A DNA stretch of 64,000 nt. Origin: Nitzschia sp. pyKryTriq1. Its lineage: Eukaryota > Bacillariophyta > Bacillariophyceae > Bacillariales > Bacillariaceae. The translations under genes and the position numbers were made by a program. This document shows positions 1 to 8,626 of the stretch, in pieces. Under the pieces are notes generated by a model that saw only the letters and a list, made by a program, of their open reading frames with translations, did no database searches and was not told the DNA's origin. Position 1 is the first letter of the stretch, and the number at the start of each line of letters is the position of its first letter. Location: positions 1,723,251-1,787,250 of the forward strand of contig OY101118.1 in assembly GCA_956465555.1 (NCBI GenBank). Reading direction: 5' to 3'.

Positions 1-750
1 TAAATCGCTTTAGAAGTCGTCGAGCTCCTTGGGGTAGGCCCCAGCTACAGTAGATGCCCTAAAGCACGGTTAGACAAGACCAATGGTTCTCGAAAAGTTT
101 TCTCTGTTGCCGTATTCGCTCTCTTCAGCAAAACATGCACATGGAATGATCTCTCCAATGCATGCATGGCGAAATCGCAAGTAAGGCTACAGCGGTATCA
201 TACTACTGTAGAAGCTCATTGTCAAATTTGGACACGAGTTTATGTGTGGAACCCTCGACCTTTCTTGACCTCCAGAGAAGATAGCGATGACCTCACTTAT
301 CGCAGCGGGGAAAAGTTATTTAACAATTTTCGGAGTCTCATCCGAAACCGCCTGAAATAACCTTCTTGGCGGGAATCAAGGAACGAGAAATACATATGCC
401 ACCCCGTTTCACGAACTTTCTTTGCACATGTTGACTTTCAAGTCGGGGATAAGTCACGCCAGGGTCGCGTTCCGTTTGACTATAGCTAGTAGTAGAGCTG
501 TATGATGCCGGTGCAGTACTCAGCAGTATTCGTTTGGATCCTACTGAACTTCGAATTGTACGAATTTTGGGCGATGCGACGGCGGGGCACTGCACCACGC
601 TCCAAAAAACGGCTCACAAAAATCTGGACTACCAGCCACAATAAAAAATCATCGCTTTTGAGCTGAACTCTACGAGTACGCATCATCGCCATCACGCAAC
701 ATTTGATTTTCAGCCAACAAACGTCTTCGTCATTTCACATTGTCGACCGT
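1..750. other. Spacer, no supported gene
   Basis: No open frame here has recognisable protein features. The short frames of 64-86 codons show no domain and no codon pattern that I trust. The region should hold the upstream sequence of the Cys/His gene that follows. The first bases could be the tail of a gene outside the window, but nothing shows this. Confidence 0.5.
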
Positions 751-2193
751 ATGATCCCGGTAATATCAAGAGAGCATCCTTTCATGGCGCATCCGCCACG
801 GAAAATTTATCGACAAGTATGGTTTCCGGCTCCAGCTGTTGCTGCTGCCATGCGCCGACCTTGCCTGCCCAACTACACATTTCCTTCACTGCAACGCGTG
901 ACGTACACAAGCGCAGATGAGCTGAACGCAGCGAGTGTCCTACTCAATCTATCTCCCAGGCAAGCAGAGGAAACAAAGGCTGATCAAGAAAGCCGAGCCC
1001 ACGGTCAAGCAACGCACCCTTCACAGCCTACGGTCCCAGAGACCATTGCCATACCTTCTGCGTATGCCCGACGCTGGGAGCATGTCTACAGTTCGACTGC
1101 CACTGCAACGCACGAAGCATCGTCACCAAGCCAGGTCAGTGATAATTCTGGGGACGATGGTGAGGCTGGAAGCGATGCAAGCTATTCACAGGATGAATCG
1201 ACCTGTGTCGACGAAATGAGCATTGAGGCTAGCACCACTGCCGCGCCGCTGGTCCCTCTAGGATGTGATCCATCTACTGGTGGTTGGGCCCACGGCAGTG
1301 TCTCCCTTGCCCTTCCCGAAGACCCGGACGTACTCAGCCCGTTGCATTGCTTCATGAGACGGTACTGCGTTGAAGTATTCAGCGCAACACCAGAAGATGT
1401 TTCGACTCCTCGCTATGGCAAGTCTCATGGCGTTAAAGTTGTCGAAGGACAAGTCGGTATCCGGTGCTTGTACTGTAAGGACCGCTCACCTAGAAAGCGA
1501 CCAGAACGCGCTGTATGCTTTCCATCGTCGCTCAAAAACATTTATCACTCTATCGAGACTTGGCAACGCCGACATAGTCTGGTATGCACCGATATCCCTT
1601 CTTGGGTCCGGAAGAGTATTGTGGAACTGATGGAATGTTCCAAGTCACGCGCTGGAGGACGCCGGCAATACTGGGAAGATTCTGCACGTCGACTGGGAAT
1701 GATTGACACACTGCACGGTGTACGATTTGCTAGGACACCAGGTGACCTTGGTGTATCCCAACAAGTGACTTTACTGCAAGCCGATGGGCCATCGTTGCCA
1801 GTCGTCGACGAAAAAGACCACGAACTAGTGACTGACTATCTGTACCTCTTGATCGAGCAGATGGAGACATGCAGATTCACCGAAGAGGACCGCACAGGCG
1901 GTAGAAGCAAGATCAAGGACAACGAGGTTGGTTTCCCGGGCATGCAGTGCAAGCACTGTCAAGGCAAGGCCGGGTTCGGAAGATACTTTCCCACCACTGC
2001 GAATGCTCTGGCTCTCGCAAACTCGGATCGAAATATTTACAACCACATACAGAAATGCCGACGATGCCCTCAACATATAAAGTCAAAGCTTATTGAGCTG
2101 TCAAAGGAACAAGCACAATCGAAGAATCGAAGAGGTCTTCGAAAGATGTTTTTCCAAAGAGTGTGGAACCGAATGCATAACAAGAGTGGATAA
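751..2193 (+). CDS. Diatom-type Cys/His (zinc-finger-like) protein
   Basis: A single-exon protein of about 480 residues. The open frame extends further upstream, but only to a TTG codon, so the ATG at 751 or the one at 784 is the likely start. The N-terminal third is low in complexity and rich in Ser, Thr, Glu and Gln, with a short segment (NAASVLLNLSPRQ) resembling a linear motif. The C-terminal half holds two related modules. Each begins with a C-x2-C pair (GIRCLYC and GMQCKHC), continues with an aromatic and basic stretch (FPSSLKNIYHSI; FPTTANALA..NIYNHI), and closes with His and Cys residues followed by a basic helix. The two modules are spaced about 160 residues apart, so the C-terminus looks like an internal duplication. 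I associate this architecture with a multi-copy family in diatoms of unknown function. Metal binding and nucleic-acid or protein binding are inferences. The gene ends 50 bp from the convergent RRP36 gene. Confidence 0.8.
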   Translation: MIPVISREHPFMAHPPRKIYRQVWFPAPAVAAAMRRPCLPNYTFPSLQRVTYTSADELNAASVLLNLSPRQAEETKADQESRAHGQATHPSQPTVPETIAIPSAYARRWEHVYSSTATATHEASSPSQVSDNSGDDGEAGSDASYSQDESTCVDEMSIEASTTAAPLVPLGCDPSTGGWAHGSVSLALPEDPDVLSPLHCFMRRYCVEVFSATPEDVSTPRYGKSHGVKVVEGQVGIRCLYCKDRSPRKRPERAVCFPSSLKNIYHSIETWQRRHSLVCTDIPSWVRKSIVELMECSKSRAGGRRQYWEDSARRLGMIDTLHGVRFARTPGDLGVSQQVTLLQADGPSLPVVDEKDHELVTDYLYLLIEQMETCRFTEEDRTGGRSKIKDNEVGFPGMQCKHCQGKAGFGRYFPTTANALALANSDRNIYNHIQKCRRCPQHIKSKLIELSKEQAQSKNRRGLRKMFFQRVWNRMHNKSG

Positions 2194-2243
2194 TATGTTG
2201 TAGCAATTCCATTTTTTATAATCTACTTCTCCTCTTTGGTGCT

Positions 2244-3356
2244 TTACTTGGCGAATAAACCAGCATCTCGAGACTTGGCTTTTTGTCTACGCTTGGCCAT
2301 TGCCTTTTCTACTGCCTTGTGTCCCCCACGCTTGCGAAGCTCTTCCATCTTTGCTTCAAATTCCAGTCGCTGCTTCTCTTTCCTCTTCAAGAAGAAAACT
2401 CCACTCTTCCCTTCTTCAACCTCGCTCTGAAGCTTCCTCTTAACGGCCTGTTTGGCTGAACGCACCACCTTGCTTCTTTCAAAATCAGCTCTTTCTTGCT
2501 TCAGCTGTCGCAGACGTTCCTCGTCGTCTTCCAGACTGTCATCCGCGACAGAAATGTTGAGTTGGCGTCGCATTCGTTTACCCTTCTTTCCAGTTTTGTT
2601 CAGCGCTACAATTTTCTTTTTTAGCTGAGAAATTTCCTTGTTTCGCATATCTTGTAAAAATTCATAGTTCTTCTCAAACTGCTCTTCATTCAAATGCCCA
2701 CTTAAATTGGAAGTTCGAGGATCCAGCGGCTTGTAACGACGAGCTCCAATTTCAACACCCACACCACTTTCGTTGAGTCTAGGAGCACCTCTCCGATAGA
2801 ATTCGGATCGTTTAGACGAGACTTCTGTAGGTGCGTGCTTTGATTTCTTCTTCTTTTTCAGGGGACCGCCGTCACCACCACCCGTCGCATTTGGGGTTGG
2901 GGTTCCTTCCGCTTTGGACTTTTTGTATTTGGCAAGACGCTTATTAGCTATTTCCAGCGCACTACGCTTGCGTTCTCGTTGATTCTGCAGCGAGAGACCC
3001 TGTGCTTCTTTTCGTTGGATTCGCTCTTGGAGCGGCATATCAGCTTCATCATGGTGGTCCTCTTCCGAAGAAGGGTCTCCATCCCCGTCGCTCTCTTCTA
3101 GTCCACGAGATGAAGCTTGCTTCCCCGGCTCCTCGGTATCTGAAGACTCGCTATCTTCTTGCCCATCACCACTTGACGAGTCACTATAGCTGGCTTCCTC
3201 ATCCGAGTCGGCTGGTTTCAATTTATCGACAACTGCATGGCCGCCATGGGGAGATGCACTGGAAGAATCGTCATCATGATCACCACTGCTGTCCTCTTCG
3301 CTATCACTACTGCTCGCCTCATCATAAGCGGCGGACTCAACCCTTCGCCTTTTCAT
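2244..3356 (-). CDS. RRP36: rRNA biogenesis protein RRP36
   Basis: A 370-residue, single-exon protein of the RRP36 (DUF947) family. RRP36 is part of the 90S pre-ribosome/SSU processome and is needed for early cleavages that release 18S rRNA in the nucleolus. Residues 1-105 are an acidic Ser/Asp/Glu tract, typical of nucleolar factors. A Lys/Arg-rich segment follows (about 115-180). The family core begins near residue 185 (KRSEFYRRGAPR) and includes the diagnostic PLDPRTSNLSGHLNEEQF and KNYEFL motif. The C-terminus is a long basic helix containing GVFFLKRKEKQRL, also a family hallmark. Length agrees with plant and fungal homologues allowing for the longer acidic head. The start is the first ATG of the frame. 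It is convergent with the upstream Cys/His gene, with only about 50 bp for both 3' ends. Confidence 0.92.
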   Translation of the reverse strand: MKRRRVESAAYDEASSSDSEEDSSGDHDDDSSSASPHGGHAVVDKLKPADSDEEASYSDSSSGDGQEDSESSDTEEPGKQASSRGLEESDGDGDPSSEEDHHDEADMPLQERIQRKEAQGLSLQNQRERKRSALEIANKRLAKYKKSKAEGTPTPNATGGGDGGPLKKKKKSKHAPTEVSSKRSEFYRRGAPRLNESGVGVEIGARRYKPLDPRTSNLSGHLNEEQFEKNYEFLQDMRNKEISQLKKKIVALNKTGKKGKRMRRQLNISVADDSLEDDEERLRQLKQERADFERSKVVRSAKQAVKRKLQSEVEEGKSGVFFLKRKEKQRLEFEAKMEELRKRGGHKAVEKAMAKRRQKAKSRDAGLFAK

Positions 3357-3530
3357 TTTCTCTTGTCACTTGCTTTTGTGTACGGGTGTGTGAGAGGGAA
3401 TATATCATGGAAGGTATCTACGAACCGGTACCTTGACGAAACGAAGAAAAGCTCTCAATCGTTGTTCAAGAGAGCGAAGTCGTTGGTGGTCGGTGGGAAA
3501 CCGGACAGGTAATGAGTCATCATCGATGCA

Positions 3531-3821
3531 TGCAGTGTCCTGTCGACGTCATCGGTCCGTCCGTCCCTCCCTCGACGTCATCCTGACACTGCGTGACGTC
3601 ATAGCGTTCCTACTAGTCGTGACACCTCCGTCAATGACTACTGCATTTCATCTAGAGGCGATCCCTCCTTCACAAACTTCACAAGACATCCAAGATCGCC
3701 ATCACCACTACATTTATGATAAGTCGTTCGTGCCCCTGACACTTCACGACTACCTTACGATTACAAAAGATTCATCTCTCAAAAACACCCCAGAAAAATA
3801 GTCTCACTTCTTTTAATTTCA
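3531..3821 (+). repeat. 5' LTR
   Basis: The upstream member of the direct-repeat pair, bounded by TG and CA. A frame of about 90 codons runs through it in both copies, which is more likely chance than a gene. It carries three ACGTCA motifs near its 5' end. Confidence 0.85.
3546..3601 (+). promoter_or_regulatory. ACGTCA/CRE-like motif cluster in LTR
   Basis: ACGTCA occurs at 3546-3551 and 3575-3580, and the full palindrome TGACGTCA at 3594-3601. The same cluster is present in the downstream LTR. This is the core bound by bZIP/CREB-type factors and matches the CO2/cAMP-responsive elements described in diatom carbonic anhydrase promoters. A role as LTR enhancer is inferred from position and repetition only. 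Confidence 0.45.
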
Positions 3822-3831
3822 CTTCGCCAAC

Positions 3832-4731
3832 ATGAAAGAGCGCGTCCACAATTACGTCTCCCGCTGTGACTCTTGCCAACGTAACAAAAACACAGGCCAA
3901 GGATACGGTGAAGTCCCCCCGAAAAACGATGTCGCCGTCCCTTTCGAAGAAGTTGCCGTGGACCTTATCGGTCCGTGGGCCATCACTATCCCCGGCCTCG
4001 GCACTCTCTCCATTCGTGCCCTAACAATCATTGACACGTGCACTACTCTCTGCGAGATTGTTCGCATTGAAGACAAGCAAAGCGAAACAATGGCGCACCT
4101 ATTCGATGTGCAATGGCTATCTCGCTACCCTCGGCCCTTGCGATGCATTCATGATCCCGGCACCGAGTTCGTCGGTACCGCCTTTCAAGCCATGCTCGTC
4201 CACCATGGCATTGAACCTATCCCCTCTACCGTCAAGAATCCACAATCAAATGCCATCTGCGAACGTATCCATGCCACCGTCGGCGACATGCTTCGCACTA
4301 CCCTCAATACGGAACCTCCTCAGGACCTCCCAGCGGCCATCGAACTAATTGACTCCATTCTCGCCTCAGCTCAGTACGCTACTCGCGCTGCCGTGCACAC
4401 TACTATTGGTGTCTCGCCCGGCGCGCTCGTCTTTCAACGCGACATGCTCCTACCGATTCCGATTATTGCCCAGTATAACCAATTCCGCGCCCGCCGACAA
4501 GCACGCATCGACGAAAACGCGCGACGCGAAAATCTTCGCCGCCGCTTCAAAGACTACGAGCCGGGCGACGAAGTACTGGTCCTCTCCTACAAACCCGATA
4601 AGCTCGAACCTCGAGCCACCGGCCCCTTTGTCATTGCCCAAGTCCATGTCAACGGCACCGTCACTATTCAACGCAACGCCCATGTTTTTCAGCGCATTAA
4701 CATCCGGCGCGTCAAGCCTTACCTTCATTAA
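3832..4731 (+). CDS. Ty3/gypsy-type integrase (isolated)
   Basis: A 299-residue open frame starting at an ATG 10 bp after the 5' LTR. It begins inside the N-terminal zinc-binding region (CDSCQRNK holds the final Cys pair; the preceding His pair is missing). The catalytic core follows: VDLIGPW supplies the first Asp, CIHDPGTEF the second and NAICERIH the Glu, so the DDE triad is complete. The end (PGDEVLVLSYKPDKL...GPFVI...RRVKPYLH) matches the C-terminal domain seen in gypsy integrases. The frame has no stop or frameshift, which suggests recent mobility or recent formation. Without its own reverse transcriptase it could move only with help from a complete relative. Whether the ATG is used, or is simply an internal Met left by the deletion, cannot be decided here. 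Confidence 0.85.
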   Translation: MKERVHNYVSRCDSCQRNKNTGQGYGEVPPKNDVAVPFEEVAVDLIGPWAITIPGLGTLSIRALTIIDTCTTLCEIVRIEDKQSETMAHLFDVQWLSRYPRPLRCIHDPGTEFVGTAFQAMLVHHGIEPIPSTVKNPQSNAICERIHATVGDMLRTTLNTEPPQDLPAAIELIDSILASAQYATRAAVHTTIGVSPGALVFQRDMLLPIPIIAQYNQFRARRQARIDENARRENLRRRFKDYEPGDEVLVLSYKPDKLEPRATGPFVIAQVHVNGTVTIQRNAHVFQRINIRRVKPYLH

Positions 4732-4736
4732 TCTTT

Positions 4737-4746
4737 GGAGGCAGGA
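4737..4746 (+). other. Polypurine tract of LTR element
   Basis: A ten-base, mostly purine run lies directly before the TG of the 3' LTR, the usual place of the plus-strand primer. Confidence 0.55.
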
Positions 4747-5037
4747 TGCAGTGTCCTGTCGACGTCATCGGTCCGTCCGTCCCTCCCTCGACGTCATCCT
4801 GACACTGCGTGACGTCATAGCGTTCCTACTAGTCGTGACACCTCCGTCAATGACTACTGCATTTCATCTAGAGGCGATCCCTCCTTCACAAACTTCACAA
4901 GACATCCAAGATCGCCATCACCACTACATTTATGATAAGTCGTTCGTGCCCCTGACACTTCACGACTACCTTACGATTACAAAAGATTCATCTCTCAAAA
5001 ACACCCCAGAAAAATAGTCTCACTTCTTTTAATTTCA
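4747..5037 (+). repeat. 3' LTR
   Basis: The downstream copy of the 291-bp repeat. By eye I find no difference from the upstream copy, which implies that little time has passed since the two copies formed. Confidence 0.85.
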
Positions 5038-5752
5038 TCTACTTTAAATCACGAATTGAATCCCGTAACTACGAGTCGTTGCAATGCACATGAACTCTGC
5101 CTCGCTGGCGTGGAAAGTTCCAGTGTCGTCTCAGTCGTGTGTCTGGACTCTACCGGTATCTGGCGGACAGGCCCGATTGCGACGACCGATACACATGATT
5201 GAATGAGTCTGTTCATTGTACGTAACAATAAATATAAATATACACCTTATTTTAGAATATTTGGTAATATTAATAATGATTGATCATCAAAAAATTATCT
5301 TTGAACCAAACTACAGTAATAATTGATTCTTAAAAAACAAAAATTGATATCCCTCAGCACAGCAGCTTGGGATCGCCATTTCTTGCTGGTGCTTGTACTG
5401 TATGCATGCATGATAGTGGTCTACACAGAGAACCATGGTTCTCTGTAGAACCAGGTACCAGGTACCGGTACCGGTATCTCTCCGAGCGGCCGGAACGCCC
5501 CGCGTTTCTCTCATCGAGAGGGCGCGATTTCTGGCAGATAACAGATAACACGACGGTACTGTACGAATACCAGGTAGCGAGAGCGAGGGGATCACGAGCG
5601 AGCTTTAGGCCTCAACAAGCATTCTCATCTCTCTATCATTCAATCTTCATGGATCCGCCCTTCCCTACCACGGTACGAGCACAGAGGGTGAAAGAGACAT
5701 CCATTACTGACACTGCAGCTCCATCATATGCGACCAGGATTGTCGAGAGAAG
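5038..5752. other. Spacer with palindromes, no supported gene
   Basis: An AT-rich stretch (about 5220-5345) is followed by GTACC/GGTAC-rich sequence with overlapping palindromes around 5460-5476. A frame of 151 codons covers part of it, but it runs through these palindromes and has no protein features. The end of the spacer should contain the promoter of the next gene. Confidence 0.5.
5425..5446. repeat. Perfect 22-bp palindrome
   Basis: The arms meet at CCATGG. The same arms, with CATATG at the centre, recur at 46297-46318 inside a transposon-like element. Confidence 0.7.
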
Positions 5753-6757
5753 ATGCAAAAAGTCGATTCCAGAGTGGGCCTGTCAATTGGCAGCGGGTCA
5801 GCAAGTTGCGCGAGCGATTTGAGTGACTCGGAGGGGAGCTGGGCCGAAGAGCACCCACGATCCGTCTCATTGGATCAACTGTCGCGATCCGGCGATGGAA
5901 GGCTCCCCAGTAGCGTCGCGGGATTCGACCCACTACTGCACTCCGCTGTGGTGTTGGACCCGGATGGCGGCTCCTGGAGCAACCGAACAGGGGACGCTGG
6001 TGTTGTCAGGGATTTGCCGAGAACCCCTTCGTTCCGCAGCCGGATTCACCGGCGGCCAGAAGACGATGGAATAGAGGAGGACCTATCTCAAAGACGACGA
6101 ACGCGGCGACAAACAGCCAGCAGCTGGGACGACGATGTCCGTATTGCTCGGCATCCTCGAGCGCCGTCATTGCGCTTCTGTCTGACTCTGTGCACGCTGA
6201 CGCTGGTCCTACTGTCGCTCAGCAGCAGTAGTGATGCAGGAAACGGTGGTGGAAAAACAAGTATTCCAGAGCTGGAGATTCGGAGGGAAGAAGTAGTACT
6301 TCCCTTCCCTTCATCCCCAGAGGGTTCTCACCAAAGTCGGAAAAGGAATGCACGCAGGTCACCAGGACTGCGCTCGAAGTCACTTCCACATTACTACCTT
6401 ACAGATGAGGATCGCCCCTCTCAACCAAAAGAGACAACCAAGGACAGTAACCAAAGCAATCGAAAGGCTACAGGGACCCGCTCTAACCTGGCCATGGCTA
6501 GACCAGCGGAACGCCGTCCTGTATTTGGGGCTGGGGCGGGTCCCCAAGTGGAAAGATTCGTCCTGGACAATGCCCCGCCATCCAAGGCAGAGGAGGTCAG
6601 ATCTAGTGATGAGGAGTTGTCCTATTCCAATTTCTCTTCAAACTGGACGTCTTGGTTGGCAGCTGGAGCACTTATTGCTATGCTCGTAGAGACGGGCTAC
6701 AAGGAATATCGGCAATGTCGGATGGATGATTTCTTAGAAGCACAACGTCGACTATAA
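5753..6757 (+). CDS. Hypothetical membrane protein
   Basis: A 334-residue protein that I do not recognise. The N-terminal 140 residues are Ser- and Arg-rich and predicted disordered. A hydrophobic segment lies near residues 142-160 (FCLTLCTLTLVLLSL). A polar, basic middle part (about 165-285) follows, and a second hydrophobic segment is near the C-terminus (about 300-316, WLAAGALIAMLVETGY). The last 18 residues are charged. Two membrane spans with a soluble loop between them would fit. The start is the first ATG of the frame. It is supported mainly by its length and the ordered placement of the two hydrophobic segments. No homologue comes to mind. Confidence 0.6.
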   Translation: MQKVDSRVGLSIGSGSASCASDLSDSEGSWAEEHPRSVSLDQLSRSGDGRLPSSVAGFDPLLHSAVVLDPDGGSWSNRTGDAGVVRDLPRTPSFRSRIHRRPEDDGIEEDLSQRRRTRRQTASSWDDDVRIARHPRAPSLRFCLTLCTLTLVLLSLSSSSDAGNGGGKTSIPELEIRREEVVLPFPSSPEGSHQSRKRNARRSPGLRSKSLPHYYLTDEDRPSQPKETTKDSNQSNRKATGTRSNLAMARPAERRPVFGAGAGPQVERFVLDNAPPSKAEEVRSSDEELSYSNFSSNWTSWLAAGALIAMLVETGYKEYRQCRMDDFLEAQRRL

Positions 6758-7090
6758 TGTGGGCTGTTGTAACAAGAATTCCAAGAGACAGAGTCAAATG
6801 CTAGTGGCTGCTATTTGGCTCAAATCAATCAAAATGATAGACAATAAAGATGACATTCAACATAGATCACTCAACCAATCAGATGCATTTTTTCATGTAC
6901 TTTCACTACGTCTCGACGAACGATGTTCGACGTTAGAAAGTGTTTCTCTCTAGAAGCCGGGTATATTCCCTTCCATAGTACAAAATAGAGTAATCTAATG
7001 TAAAACATACTGCACCACATCTGGGAAATCTTCATTAACCAGTCTGCTAGCTCATTATTTTACATTTGAATGTGAGCAAGAGTTGATTAC
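6758..7090. other. Convergent 3' spacer
   Basis: AT-rich sequence between two genes that end toward each other. It should hold both 3' UTRs. I see no further coding or repeat signal. Confidence 0.5.
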
Positions 7091-8626
7091 TCAATACTCC
7101 ACTTGAGGGACCCTCTTTTGCTCGACGCTCCTGGGTTCCCATCTCTTGCGACGGTACTTGACTTCCGCACAAGCCAAAAAGCGAGATCCAGTGGGATCGC
7201 ACTCACGACAAGGATGAGTCGAGAAATGAAATGTCTGATTGTCTTGGACGGTCACGCGGATGGCAAAGTGGGCGAGTTGTTTGGGCCAGCAACCCGTTTC
7301 TCGGAGCGCCGCCCACTCGTCCTCCGTCACCAACTCTACCACAACATGATTCTCCCTATCCAACATGTCATTGAGTGAAGCCGGAGTATCGAGGCGGTTT
7401 GACGTCGGAGTCGCTGGGGTTTGGTAGTGTTCTTGCTGGATTTGAAGCATGGCCATTCGTTGGGTGGCCACTTCCGTTTGGGAAAATCCTGCAGCCATCA
7501 AGGCATTCACAGTCTGCAGATCCAGGGTGGGCTGAACACCCACTGGGACGGAAGTGAAAACTGAGGCTGGAGTTCCTGGAGACGTGGGAGAGAATATCTG
7601 CGCTGTGTCGATGGACGAGGAGGGTTTGACAGTGGACAAGAGTTGTGGGGTGCTCCCGTGGAGAAAAGCTTCCAGATGGGGAGGCAAGAGGGCATACTTG
7701 TGTGCATCACACAGCAATGCCGAAGAATCTGGTGGTACTGGCATACTGCCTTCTCCTGTCTTCATGTACCGACGCCATTGGTGGCACCAAGCACGCGGAA
7801 TGATCACATATGTGCCGCTTGTCAATGGGCAACGTTTTCCTGGGGTCGATATATTGTCAGTGTCTGATGTATCCGAAACAAGACAATGTGTTGGAACCCC
7901 ACGAGTTCTCGTATAAAATCTGCGAACAAAAGGGTGTGAAAGCGGCTGCTTGCGCTCCAGCTTTTCGTGTTCCAACCGGTCGTGTTCGTTTTTCCGCAAG
8001 GTTTCTGTTTCCATTAGACACTGAAGACACTCACCGCCCACCGACTCTAATTGGGTGGAGTCTGGATACAGCTTTTTGAGGATTTTCCATGCCTGTTTGT
8101 CCATCAAGCGACGTCGGCTCCTGGCCGCTTTGGCACCACATCGCTGTAGATTCTGATGACAGCATAGTATATCGCTGTTGGCGTTGGGCCAAGGAGGGCT
8201 TACTTCTGATAAGCGGCGTTCACGCTGACGTTGCTGCTTCTTATTGAGCCGTTTCTTGCGGGGCGGCTCATTCACCGTCTCCAGCCACAACAAGGTCTTT
8301 TTGATCCAAGCTTTCGAGACGTAAAAGCCTTGCTTGGGTTCGGGAAGCGATAAAACGCGTGTGACCACCGTTAACTCAATGTTACGAAGGTGTCCCAAAG
8401 AATATTTCCCTTTTTCGGACTTGACTATGTCCTTTGTATACTGCGGGCTATACACCTGATCTGCAACATACTGCACCAAGCTGTCAATCAAGTCTGGGTC
8501 GTTATAAAATCGACAGGTCTGTTGAACTGCCGAAAGATCGTATGCTCTCAAGTATGTGAGAAGATGCAGTTGCACTTCTCTTGGTATTGTCTGAAGGGTT
8601 ATCGAGGGCTCGGCGATGGAGCTCAT
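7091..8626 (-). CDS. F-box protein with C-terminal DUSP-like segment
   Basis: A single-exon protein of 511 residues. The frame runs 20 codons further upstream, but only to a TTG, so the ATG at 8626 is taken. An F-box-like motif lies near residues 9-45 (LQTIPREVQLHLLTYLRAYDL then AVQQTCRFY), which would link the protein to SCF ubiquitin ligases through SKP1. A basic stretch (about 120-145) and paired Cys residues (CCHQNLQRCG; CLQCL) follow. Residues about 265-325 contain YVIIPRAWCHQWRRY and then LLCDAHKYALLPPH. This order of aromatic residues and LLC-x2-H resembles the DUSP domain of deubiquitinases such as USP48. The C-terminus has VVELVTEDEWAALRETGCWP and a Cys-rich CRECDPTG motif. The F-box call is reasonably safe and the DUSP comparison is tentative. 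Substrate unknown. Confidence 0.75.
   Translation of the reverse strand: MSSIAEPSITLQTIPREVQLHLLTYLRAYDLSAVQQTCRFYNDPDLIDSLVQYVADQVYSPQYTKDIVKSEKGKYSLGHLRNIELTVVTRVLSLPEPKQGFYVSKAWIKKTLLWLETVNEPPRKKRLNKKQQRQRERRLSEVSPPWPNANSDILCCHQNLQRCGAKAARSRRRLMDKQAWKILKKLYPDSTQLESVGGECLQCLMETETLRKNEHDRLEHEKLERKQPLSHPFVRRFYTRTRGVPTHCLVSDTSDTDNISTPGKRCPLTSGTYVIIPRAWCHQWRRYMKTGEGSMPVPPDSSALLCDAHKYALLPPHLEAFLHGSTPQLLSTVKPSSSIDTAQIFSPTSPGTPASVFTSVPVGVQPTLDLQTVNALMAAGFSQTEVATQRMAMLQIQQEHYQTPATPTSNRLDTPASLNDMLDRENHVVVELVTEDEWAALRETGCWPKQLAHFAIRVTVQDNQTFHFSTHPCRECDPTGSRFLACAEVKYRRKRWEPRSVEQKRVPQVEY

Larger units (their letters stand above)
3531..5037 (+). mobile_element. Miniature LTR retroelement with integrase only
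   Basis: Two direct repeats of 291 bp (3531-3821 and 4747-5037) begin with TG, end with CA and appear identical. They enclose only 925 bp, almost all of it one open frame for a Ty3/gypsy-type integrase. A purine tract (4737-4746) touches the downstream repeat, as expected for a polypurine tract. I see no gag, protease, reverse transcriptase or RNase H, and no clear primer-binding site next to the first LTR. The bases flanking the two outer ends (ATGCA and TCTAC) do not form a target-site duplication. It is best read as an internally deleted, recently formed or recently recombined copy. Confidence 0.85.

Noticed and set aside
3530-5042. Target-site duplication of the LTR element
   Set aside because: The five bases outside the LTRs (ATGCA and TCTAC) do not match, so no duplication is claimed.
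5367-5822. 151-codon plus-strand frame
   Set aside because: It crosses several overlapping palindromes and overlaps the start of the membrane protein in a different frame.
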